A stretch of 9,239 nucleotides of DNA from JAJPJX01 sp964568355 (GTDB lineage: Bacteria; Acidobacteriota; Terriglobia; Bryobacterales; Bryobacteraceae). The DNA lies in assembly GCA_964568355.1 (NCBI GenBank), contig CAZMRK010000333.1:1-9239 (forward strand), given 5' to 3'. Positions 1 through 7,600 of this stretch are shown here, piece by piece. Numbering within the stretch: the first letter of the stretch is position 1; every line of letters starts with the position of its first letter. Position numbers and translations under genes: made by a program. The notes under the pieces are model-generated. The model did not search any database, was not told the origin of the DNA, and saw only the letters and a program-made list of their open reading frames with translations.

Positions 1-16
1 TATGCCATTCGGCATA
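1..16. promoter_or_regulatory. Perfect inverted repeat, possible operator
   Basis: TATGCC and GGCATA form a perfect 6-bp inverted repeat separated by the 4-base spacer ATTC. It lies about 70 bases upstream of the first gene of the pump operon. Size and position would suit a dimeric repressor such as a TetR or MarR family member, which commonly control efflux operons, but no regulator gene is visible in the window. It begins at the window edge, so the repeat may extend further left. The function is inferred from symmetry and place only. Confidence 0.35.
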
Positions 17-33
17 TCTACAATCCACCCGTT

Positions 34-59
34 CGGCGGTCGTGCCGTGCACCCCGCCG
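34..59 (+). other. GC-rich hairpin in operon leader
   Basis: CGGCGG (34-39) pairs with CCGCCG (54-59), and inside this GTGC (42-45) pairs with GCAC (49-52) around the 3-base loop CGT, leaving small mismatched joints (TC and C). No T-run follows, so it is not a typical intrinsic terminator. It could be a protein binding site or part of a leader structure, or the 3' end structure of an upstream gene outside the window. Confidence 0.35.
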
Positions 60-63
60 GTCC

Positions 64-69
64 TATACT
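64..69 (+). promoter_or_regulatory. Possible -10 promoter element
   Basis: TATACT differs at one position from the sigma-70 -10 consensus and lies 18 bases before the adaptor start codon. No convincing -35 hexamer is found 16-18 bases upstream (that region is CGTGCC-like), so an activator or another start site may be needed. Transcription from here would give a leader of only about a dozen bases. Weak call. Confidence 0.25.
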
Positions 70-87
70 GCTAACGAAAGATACTCC

Positions 88-1365
88 ATGGACCCGCAGA
101 CTCCCTCTACGCTTGAACCCGCACGGCCTCCGGCATCACCCGAGATCCGCAACCCGCAGCCTCGATCGTCCTCCCGGCTTTGGTTCTGGCTGATCCTGGT
201 GGTCCTGGCCGGCGCCGCGGCCTACTACTTCCTCCCCCGCCTGCGACAGCCCCAATCGGGCTCCGCTTCGCAAGCCAAGGGCGGCATGGGCCGTCGCGGG
301 CCGATGGTGATTCCCGTGGTCACCGCGACCGCGCATAAAGGCGATATCGGCGTCTACTACACCGGCCTCGGCCTCGTGACCCCCATCTATACCGTCACCG
401 TCAAGAGCCGCGTCGATGGCCAGTTGATGAACGTGCTCTACAAGGAAGGCCAGATGGTGCACGCCGGCGACCTCCTGGTCGAAATCGATCCCCGGCCCTA
501 CCAGGTGCAGCTTACCCAGGCCGAAGGCCAGCTTCTGCGCGATCAGGCCCTGCTACAGAATGCCCGCGTCGATCTCGCCCGCTATGAAACGCTGTGGACC
601 CAGAACGCGATTCCGCAGCAGCAACTGGCCACCCAGAAGGCCCTGGTTTCCCAATACGAGGGGGCCATCAAAACCGACCAGGGACAGATCGATAGCGCAA
701 AGCTGAACATCACTTATTGCCACATCACCGCGCCCATTAACGGCCGCATCGGCCTGCGCCTGGTGGATCCAGGCAATATTGTGCATGCCGGCGATTCCAA
801 CGGGCTTCTGGTCATCACCCAGATCGAGCCGATCAGCGTCGTTTTCACGCTCGCCCAGGACCAGTTGCCGCCGGTGCTCCGCAAAATGCGCGCCGGCCAG
901 CGCCTGCGCGTGGAAGCCTTTGATCGCGAGATGAAAGAAAAGCTCGCTGACGGGACGCTGACCACCGTCGATAACCAGATCGATCAGACCACCGGCACCC
1001 TGCGCCTGCGCGCCCAGTTCTCTAACAGCAACGACGCGCTGTTCCCCAACCAGTTCGTCAATGCCCGCCTTCTGGTGGAGCAGAAATTCGGCGTCACTCT
1101 GATCTCCAATGGAGCAATCCAGCGCAACTCGCAGTCTACCTATGCCTGGCTGATCAAGCCGGATCAAACGGTCACGGTCCGCCAGATCACGACCGGCACG
1201 ACCGAGGGCGATCAGACCGAAATCACCTCCGGACTCGGGCCCGGCGATGTCGTGGTAACCGAAGGCGTCGACAAATTGCAGGAAGGCACCAAGGTCAATA
1301 CGCGTGCCGACCAGCCCACCGGCAGTTCTCGCCGCAAGAACGCGCGCTCCAAGAAGGATAAGTAA
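88..1365 (+). CDS. mdtA: RND efflux periplasmic adaptor (MdtA-like)
   Basis: Membrane fusion (adaptor) protein of 425 residues that bridges the inner-membrane RND pump and the outer membrane channel across the periplasm. E. coli MdtA is about 415 residues. A Pro-rich N-terminus is followed by one membrane anchor at about residues 31-49 (LWFWLILVVLAGAAAYYFL). There is no lipobox cysteine, so it is anchored by this helix. The biotinyl/lipoyl-like barrel spans about 102-138 (VTVKSRVDGQL, then GDLLVEIDPRPYQ). An alpha-helical hairpin covers about 140-207, then the second lipoyl half (HITAPINGRIGLRLVDPGN) and the beta-barrel with the family motif DDALFPNQFVNARLLV. The tail from about 413 is strongly basic (SSRRKNARSKKDK), which is not typical of E. 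coli MdtA as I recall it. GAAAGA at 76-81 is a weak ribosome site 6 bases before ATG 88. The next gene starts 9 bases after the TAA, so co-expression is expected. Function is secure; the exported substrates are unknown. Confidence 0.93.
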   Translation: MDPQTPSTLEPARPPASPEIRNPQPRSSSRLWFWLILVVLAGAAAYYFLPRLRQPQSGSASQAKGGMGRRGPMVIPVVTATAHKGDIGVYYTGLGLVTPIYTVTVKSRVDGQLMNVLYKEGQMVHAGDLLVEIDPRPYQVQLTQAEGQLLRDQALLQNARVDLARYETLWTQNAIPQQQLATQKALVSQYEGAIKTDQGQIDSAKLNITYCHITAPINGRIGLRLVDPGNIVHAGDSNGLLVITQIEPISVVFTLAQDQLPPVLRKMRAGQRLRVEAFDREMKEKLADGTLTTVDNQIDQTTGTLRLRAQFSNSNDALFPNQFVNARLLVEQKFGVTLISNGAIQRNSQSTYAWLIKPDQTVTVRQITTGTTEGDQTEITSGLGPGDVVVTEGVDKLQEGTKVNTRADQPTGSSRRKNARSKKDK

Positions 1366-1368
1366 GGA
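1364..1368 (+). promoter_or_regulatory. Ribosome binding site for mdtB-like gene
   Basis: AAGGA overlaps the TAA stop of the adaptor gene and sits 6 bases before ATG 1375. It is the best Shine-Dalgarno match in the operon and supports both this start and translational coupling with the adaptor. Confidence 0.6.
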
Positions 1369-1374
1369 CAGGCG

Positions 1375-4293
1375 ATGAATCCTTCACGGCTCTTCATTCT
1401 CCGGCCGGTCGCCACTTCTCTGCTGATGGCCGGTATCCTGCTGGCGGGCCTGGTTGCCTATAAGCAACTGCCGGTCTCGGCTCTGCCTCAGGTGGACTAT
1501 CCCACCATCCAGGTCATCACGTTTTATCCCGGAGCCAGTCCGGACGTGATGGCCTCCTCGGTTACCGCCCCGCTCGAGCGCCAGTTAGGTCAGGTGCCAG
1601 GCTTGCAGCAGATGACCTCCACCAGTTCCAACGGCAGCTCGGTCATTACGCTGCAGTTCAATCTCAGCCTGAACATCGACGTCGCCGAGCAGGAGGTCCA
1701 GCAGTCGATCAATGCCTCCGGCACCTATCTGCCCGCGGATCTGCCCACCCCCCCGGTCTACAGCAAGACCAACCCGGCGGACACGCCGATTATCACGCTG
1801 GCTCTTACCTCCAAGAGCATGCCGCTTTCGAAAGTGGAAGATCTGGCCGATACGCGCCTCGCCCCCAAGATCTCGCAGCTCCCCGGCGTAGGCCTGGTCA
1901 GCATCAGCGGCGGCCAGAAGCCTGCCGTCCGCATCCAGGCCAATCCGACCGCCCTGGCCTCTTTCGGGCTGAACCTGGAGGATCTGCGCAGCGCCATCGT
2001 CGCCACCAACGTCAACCAGGCGAAAGGCAATTTCGACGGCGCCCATCAGGCCTATACCATCGGTGCCAACGACCAGTTGCTCTCCTCGGCCGACTATTCC
2101 TCGCTGATCGTCGCCTACAAGAATGGCGCTCCGGTCAAGCTCACCGATGTGGCCACCGTCGCCGATGACGCGGAGAACATCTATCAGGCCGCCTGGATGA
2201 ACGAGGTTCCCGCCGTCATCATGAACATTCAGCGGCAGCCCGGCGCCAACATCATTTCCGTGGTCGATCGCATCAAGAACCTGCTGCCGCAGCTTACTGG
2301 CGCGCTTCCCTCCTCGGTGCAGGTCAGCATCCTCACCGACCGCACCACCACCATTCGCGCCTCGGTCGAAGACGTGCAGTTTGAGCTGATGCTCACCATC
2401 GGCCTGGTCGTGCTGGTGATCTTTTTGTTTCTGCGCAACCTTTCGGCCACCATCATTCCCAGCTTCGCCGTTCCGCTCTCGCTGGTGGGTACTTTCGGCA
2501 TCATGTATCTGCTGGGCTACAGCCTCAACAATCTCTCGCTGATGGCGCTCACCATCTCCACGGGCTTTGTGGTGGACGATGCCATCGTCATGATCGAAAA
2601 CATCATGCGATATATCGAGGAGGGCGAGCGGCCGCTTCAGGCAGCGCTCAAAGGCTCCGAGCAGATCGGCTTTACCATTGTCTCGCTGACCATCTCCCTG
2701 ATCGCGGTTCTGATCCCGCTGCTGTTCATGGGCGACATTGTCGGCCGCCTCTTCCGCGAATTCGCGGTCACCCTGAGCGTCACCATCCTGGTCTCCGCCG
2801 TGGTGTCGCTGACCCTCACGCCGATGATGTGCGCCCGCCTGCTGAAACACACCCCGGAATCCTCCCAGGGCCGCTTCTATCGCCAGTCCGAGCGCGCTTT
2901 CGAAGCTGTCATCGCTTTCTACGGCAAGACGCTTCGTTGGGTCCTGCGCCATCAGACGATGACGTTGTTCGTGGCAGTCGCTACCTTGGGCCTGACCATC
3001 GTCATGTTCATTCATGTCCCCAAGGGCTTTTTCCCCATTCAGGACACGGGCGTCATCCAGGGTGTTTCCGAAGCCGAGGAGACCGTCTCCTTTCAGGCGA
3101 TGTCCACGCGCCAGCAGCAGTTGGCCAAGGTGATTCTCCAGGATCCTGCGGTGGAAAGCCTTTCTTCCTTCATCGGAATCGATGGCACCAATACCACCCT
3201 GAACAGCGGGCGCATCCTGATTAATCTAAAACCGCTCGACGAACGGAAGATCAGCGCCAGCGACGTGATCCGGCGCCTTCAGCCTGAGCTGGCTGGGGTC
3301 GCCGGGATCACCCTGTTCATGCAGCCGGTGCAGGATCTCACGGTGGAAGACCGCGTCTCGCGCACCCAGTTCCAGTACACGCTGGAAGATCCCAACACGC
3401 AGGAGTTGAACACCTTTGCGCCGCGCATGTTGGAGCGCATGGAGCATCTCCCGCAGTTGCGGGACGTTGCCAGCGATCAACAGGTACAGGGACTGCGGAC
3501 CCGCCTGGTCTATGACCGCGACACGGCCATGCGTCTGGGTATCACTCCGTCCATGGTGGATAACACGCTCTACGACGCGTTCGGCCAGCGCCAGATCTCC
3601 ACCATGTTCACCCAGTTGAATCAGTATCACGTGGTGCTGGAAGTCAAACCGGATTTTCGGATGGACCCCACCGACCTGCGGCATATCTACATTCGTTCCG
3701 CAGCCGGCTCTTCAGCCTGTGCCTCCGGCGTGGTCTCGGGCGGTTCCGCTACCACCAACCTGTTCGGTCCTTCCAGTTCATCGGCCGGCACCTCCGCGGC
3801 TCCCGGTTCGAGCGTATCCACCGCGGCCGTCGGCACGGCGTCATCGAGTTCCGCCTCTGCCGCGGGCACGTCCTTCTATTCCGGCCCAGCCCCCGCCGCC
3901 ACGGTCTTCCCCAACGGCTGCCAGGTACCGCTCAGCGCGTTTACTCACGTCGAGCACACCACCGTCCCCATCACGGTCAACCATCAAGGTCAGTTCCCCG
4001 TGGTCACCCTCTCGTTCAACCTGGCGCCCGATGCTTCGCTGGGTGACGCGGTCAAGGCAATCAACCAGCTCCGCGACGATCTGCACATGCCGGCCAGTAT
4101 CCAGGCTGAGTTTCAGGGCACGGCCCAGGCTTTTCAGGCGTCGCTCGCCAATGAGCCGGTCCTGATTCTAGCCGCCCTGGTGACCGTCTATATCGTGCTG
4201 GGCGTCTTGTATGAAAGCTACATTCACCCCATCACCATCCTCTCGACGCTGCCGTCGGCAGGCGTCGTCTCATTGCTCGCCCTGTATGTATGA
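1375..4293 (+). CDS. mdtB: RND permease subunit MdtB-like, stopped early by in-frame TGA
   Basis: Inner-membrane HAE-1 family RND transporter, which exports drugs using the proton gradient. As read it has 972 residues and ends at TGA 4291-4293; the same frame continues to 4695, so the full protein would span about 1106 positions against roughly 1040 in E. coli MdtB. MdtB rather than MdtC is indicated by the GISSLTI-type region, seen here as IGFTIVSLTISLIAVLIPLL, followed by FMGDIVGRLFREFAVTLSV, and by PVYSKTNPAD near residue 129. TM1 is at about 12-30, TM2 at about 336-353, and the TM4 proton-relay pair Asp401-Asp402 lies in TGFVVDDAIVMIEN. TM7 ends in PKGFFPIQD; TM8 and TM9 are at about 927-972. 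The truncated product keeps TM1-9 and both periplasmic loops but loses TM10 (with the relay lysine), TM11 and TM12, so it should not pump alone. Residues 779-848 are a Ser/Ala/Gly-rich insert. The gene sits between the adaptor and its paralogue. It may be a fresh pseudogene, a recoded gene or a base-call error; the sequence alone cannot say which. Confidence 0.85.
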   Translation: MNPSRLFILRPVATSLLMAGILLAGLVAYKQLPVSALPQVDYPTIQVITFYPGASPDVMASSVTAPLERQLGQVPGLQQMTSTSSNGSSVITLQFNLSLNIDVAEQEVQQSINASGTYLPADLPTPPVYSKTNPADTPIITLALTSKSMPLSKVEDLADTRLAPKISQLPGVGLVSISGGQKPAVRIQANPTALASFGLNLEDLRSAIVATNVNQAKGNFDGAHQAYTIGANDQLLSSADYSSLIVAYKNGAPVKLTDVATVADDAENIYQAAWMNEVPAVIMNIQRQPGANIISVVDRIKNLLPQLTGALPSSVQVSILTDRTTTIRASVEDVQFELMLTIGLVVLVIFLFLRNLSATIIPSFAVPLSLVGTFGIMYLLGYSLNNLSLMALTISTGFVVDDAIVMIENIMRYIEEGERPLQAALKGSEQIGFTIVSLTISLIAVLIPLLFMGDIVGRLFREFAVTLSVTILVSAVVSLTLTPMMCARLLKHTPESSQGRFYRQSERAFEAVIAFYGKTLRWVLRHQTMTLFVAVATLGLTIVMFIHVPKGFFPIQDTGVIQGVSEAEETVSFQAMSTRQQQLAKVILQDPAVESLSSFIGIDGTNTTLNSGRILINLKPLDERKISASDVIRRLQPELAGVAGITLFMQPVQDLTVEDRVSRTQFQYTLEDPNTQELNTFAPRMLERMEHLPQLRDVASDQQVQGLRTRLVYDRDTAMRLGITPSMVDNTLYDAFGQRQISTMFTQLNQYHVVLEVKPDFRMDPTDLRHIYIRSAAGSSACASGVVSGGSATTNLFGPSSSSAGTSAAPGSSVSTAAVGTASSSSASAAGTSFYSGPAPAATVFPNGCQVPLSAFTHVEHTTVPITVNHQGQFPVVTLSFNLAPDASLGDAVKAINQLRDDLHMPASIQAEFQGTAQAFQASLANEPVLILAALVTVYIVLGVLYESYIHPITILSTLPSAGVVSLLALYV
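3709..3918 (+). other. Low-complexity Ser/Ala/Gly insert in MdtB-like docking region
   Basis: Codons 779-848 of the MdtB-like gene encode about 70 residues dominated by Ser, Ala, Gly and Thr, for example SSSSASAAGTS. They lie between HIYIRSAAG and CQVPLSAF. The intact downstream paralogue passes directly from QIYVRSPRG to QQVPLNAI, so this is an in-frame insertion in a beta-hairpin. By alignment with AcrB from memory (WYVRAADGQMVPFS), the hairpin belongs to the second docking subdomain, near the adaptor and channel. Cys782 and Cys849 bracket the insert and could form a disulphide in the periplasm. The reading frame is kept and no repeat units of DNA are obvious. Confidence 0.75.
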
Positions 4294-4313
4294 CGCGCTG
4301 ATTTCAGCGTCAT
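4290..4313 (+). other. Inverted repeat enclosing the in-frame TGA
   Basis: ATGACGC (4290-4296) and GCGTCAT (4307-4313) are perfect reverse complements, and the TGA at 4291-4293 lies in the left arm. The 10 bases between can add a short TGA/TCA pairing around a TT loop. A competing fold pairs CGCTGA (4296-4301) with TCAGCG (4304-4309). Either would put a stem at or just after the stop codon. A link to stop-codon recoding is speculative; the loop does not resemble the known E. coli selenocysteine element as I recall it. Confidence 0.4.
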
Positions 4314-4695
4314 CGCCCTGATCGGCATCGTGCTGCTGATCGGCATCGTCAAGAAGAACGGCATCATGATGATCGACTTCGCCCTGGAAGCCGAGCGAAA
4401 GGAGGGAATGCCGCCCATGGAGGCCATCTATCAGGCCTGCCTGCTGCGTTTCCGCCCCATCATGATGACCACTATGGCGGCCCTGCTGGGCGGCCTGCCT
4501 CTGGCGCTCGGCACCGGCGTGGGATCGGAACTGCGGCGCCCGCTCGGCATTACCATGGTGGGCGGCCTCATCCTGAGCCAGGTTCTCACCCTCTACACCA
4601 CGCCGGTGATCTACCTGTTCTTTGATCGTCTGGCGGCGCGCTTCCGCAAACCGCATGCGGAAACAGAGAATCCGGAACTGGTTCCGGCGGACTGA
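4294..4695 (+). pseudogene. mdtB: C-terminal remainder of MdtB-like permease after the TGA
   Basis: This is the direct in-frame continuation of the first RND gene: 133 sense codons to the TGA at 4693-4695. It encodes TM10 with the relay lysine in GIVKKNGIMMIDFAL (lysine codons 993-994 of the full frame), the MdtB/C signature IYQACLLRFRPIMMTTMAALLGGLPLALG, then GVGSELRRPLG and TM12, ending with a 20-residue hydrophilic tail. No second stop or indel is present and conservation remains high, so the break is recent, artificial or tolerated. A GTG at 4330 or an ATG at 4366 could in theory restart translation, but neither has a convincing ribosome site, and the ATG would start after the lysine. The stop replaces one codon: LLALYV-stop-RADFS aligns without gap to LLALMLTRTDLS of the next gene, where that position is Thr. 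E. coli MdtB, as I recall, has Ala there. Confidence 0.8.
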
Positions 4696-4698
4696 GCG

Positions 4699-7600
4699 AT
4701 GAATATCTCCAAACCCTTCATCCACAGGCCCGTCGCCACAACCTTGCTGACCCTGGCAATCGGTCTGGCTGGCGCCATCGCCTTCCAGTTGTTGCCGGTG
4801 TCTCCCTTGCCCCAGGTGGACTTCCCCACGATTTCCGTTTCCGCCGCTCTGCCCGGTGCCAGTCCGGAAACCATGGCTTCTTCGGTGGCAACCCCGCTCG
4901 AACGGCAGTTTGGACGTATCGCGGCAGTCAGCGAGATGACTTCCGCCAGTTATCTCGGCACCAGCAGTGTCACTCTGCAATTCGATCTCAATCGCAACAT
5001 CGAGGCCGCCGCCCGCGACGTGCAGGCCGCTATCAATGCCGCCCGCGGCTATCTTCCGGCCAACCTTCCAAACAACCCTACCTATCGCAAGGTCAACCCG
5101 GCCGATTCGCCTATCTTCATGATCTCGCTCACCTCCAGCGTGCTGGACAAGGGCAGGATGTACGACGCCGCCTCCAGCATCATGGCCCAGAAGCTCTCCC
5201 AGATCAGGGGAGTCGGCCAGGTGATCGTGGGCGGCAGCGCTCTTCCATCCGTGCGTGTGGAACTGAATCCCCTGGCCCTGAACAAGTACGGCATCGGCTT
5301 GGAAGACGTTCGCAGCGCTCTCTACGCGTCCAACGCCAATACGCCCAAAGGTCATTTCACCAACCAGGACCGCATTTGGGAGATCGCGGCCAATGACCAG
5401 ATGTTCAAGGCTTCCGAATACCAGCCGCTGATTGTGGCCTATCGCAACGGCATGGCGGTCCGCCTTGCCGATGTAGCCGAAGTCATCGATTCGGTCGAAG
5501 ACTTGCGCAGCGCCGGCTATTTTAACGGCCAGCCCACCGTAATGGTGATCATCTGGCGCCAGCCCGGCGCCAACATCATCGACACCGTCGATCGCATTCG
5601 GGCAGCGCTTCCGCAACTACAGGCGGCCATTCCCCAATCGATCAAGATCAGTATCAGCAACGATCAGACCACCACCATCCGGGCCTCCGTCCACGATGTC
5701 GAGCGCAGCCTGACTATTTCGGTGATCCTGGTCATCCTGGTGGTATTCGTCTTCCTGCGCAACGTCCGTACCACGCTGATCCCCAGCATCGCCGTACCCA
5801 TCTCCCTGATTGGGACCTTCGGCGTGATGTATCTGTGCGGCTTTAGCCTGGATAACCTCTCGTTGATGGCGCTCACCATCTCCACGGGCTTTGTGGTTGA
5901 TGACGCCATTGTCGTTATCGAAAACATCACCCGCTATCTGGAGCAGGGCATGAAGCCGATGGCAGCGGCTTTGCGAGGAGCCCAGGAGATCGGCTTCACC
6001 GTGATGTCCATCAGTATTTCGCTGGTGGCTGTGTTCATCCCTCTGCTGCTGATGGGAGGCATCGTCGGCCGTCTGTTTCGTGAGTTCGCGGTCACGCTTT
6101 CGGTGGCCATCGGTGTTTCGCTTGCCGTTTCGCTTAGTACCACTCCGATGATGTGCGCGCACATGCTGCGCCAGCACACCTCCCACGGATGGGCTTACCG
6201 CACCAGCGAGCGGGCCTTCAACTGGATTGTCGCTTTCTATGGCCGGACCCTCGCCCGCGTCCTGCAGCACAAGGCCATCACGCTGGCGGTGCTGATCGCC
6301 ACCATCGCTCTCAATATTTATCTTTTCATCCGCGTTCCCAAGGGCTTTTTCCCGCAGCAGGACAACGGACGTCTCACCGGCGCGATCCAGGCCGATCAGG
6401 ATACCTCCTTCCACGCCATGCAGCGCCTCCTCGTCCGCATGGTCAAGGTAATTCAGCAAGATCCTGCGGTGCTGGCCGTCAACGGTTTTACTGGCGGACC
6501 CGGCGGCGGCGGATCCACCATCAATACCGCTCGCATGTTTATCGCCCTCAAGCCGCTGGACGAACGGAAAATTCCTGCCGATCAGGTCATCGCCCGCTTG
6601 CGGCCCAAGCTGGCCCGTGTGCCCGGCGGCACGCTGTATCTGCAGGCCTCACAGGACATCCGCGTGGGCGGCCGCTCCAGTTCTGCGCTCTATCAGTTCA
6701 CACTGCGCGGCGACAACCTGCAGGACCTCACCACCTATGGTCCGCGGATGCTGCGAGAGCTTCGCTCCATACCGGAAATTACCGACGTCAATACCGACCA
6801 GCAGAACAACGGCCTGCAGTCGGTGGTGAAGTTCGATCGCGTGACTGCTTCCCGCTTCGGCATCTCCGCTCAGTTGATCGACAATACGCTCTACGACGCC
6901 TTCGGCCAGCGTCAGGTTTCCACCATGTACACCGCGCTCAACCAATACCACGTGGTCATGGAGGCCAATCCGCAATATTGGTACGACCCTCAGATCCTCA
7001 GTCAGATTTATGTGCGCTCGCCACGTGGACAACAGGTGCCGCTCAACGCCATTGCAACCTATGCCCCCTCGGTCGCTCCTCTGGCCGTCAATCACCAGGG
7101 CCTGTTCCCGGCTGTTACGTTCTCTTTCAACCTGGCGCCCGGAGTGGCCCTGGGGGACGCGGTGGATGCCATTGAAGAGGCTTCCGCCACCGTGCACCTG
7201 CCTCCGACCATCCGCACCACCTTCGCCGGAACCGCGCAGGCCTATCGCGATTCGCTGGGCAACGAGCCGCTTCTGATCGCCGCCGCGTTGGCCACCGTCT
7301 ATATCGTGCTGGGCGTCCTCTATGAAAGCTACATTCACCCCGTCACCATCCTCTCCACTCTTCCCTCGGCCGGCGTAGGCGCTCTGCTGGCTCTCATGCT
7401 CACCCGCACCGACCTCAGCATCATCGCCATGATTGGCATCATTCTCCTGATCGGGATTGTCAAGAAGAACGCCATCATGATGATCGATTTCGCGCTTGTG
7501 GCCGAACGGGTGGAAGGCAAGACGTCCCGTGACGCCATCTATGAAGCCTGCCTGCTGCGCTTCCGGCCCATCCTGATGACTACCATGGCGGCCCTGCTTG

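Noticed and set aside
2..193. 63-codon + strand frame at the left edge
   Set aside because: Overlaps the adaptor start in another frame, is Pro/Arg-rich, and has no ribosome site or domain.
1585..3015. 476-codon open frame on the minus strand
   Set aside because: Lies wholly opposite the conserved MdtB-like gene and has a low-complexity charged composition without hydrophobic core patterns.
3709..3918. Mobile element insertion in the MdtB-like gene
   Set aside because: About 210 bases in frame, with no terminal repeats, target duplication or transposase; better described as a low-complexity coding insert.
4291..4293. Frameshift or small insertion as cause of the break in the MdtB-like gene
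   Set aside because: The frames before and after are identical and the alignment with the paralogue needs no gap, so it is a single nonsense codon.
4270..5616. 448-codon open frame on the minus strand
   Set aside because: Antisense shadow of the two permease genes; rich in His, Gly, Asp, Gln and Arg, with no recognisable domain, as expected opposite biased GC-rich coding DNA.
6153..7175. 340-codon open frame on the + strand
   Set aside because: Out-of-frame shadow inside the intact MdtC-like gene; composition is His/Arg/Pro-rich and matches nothing I recognise.
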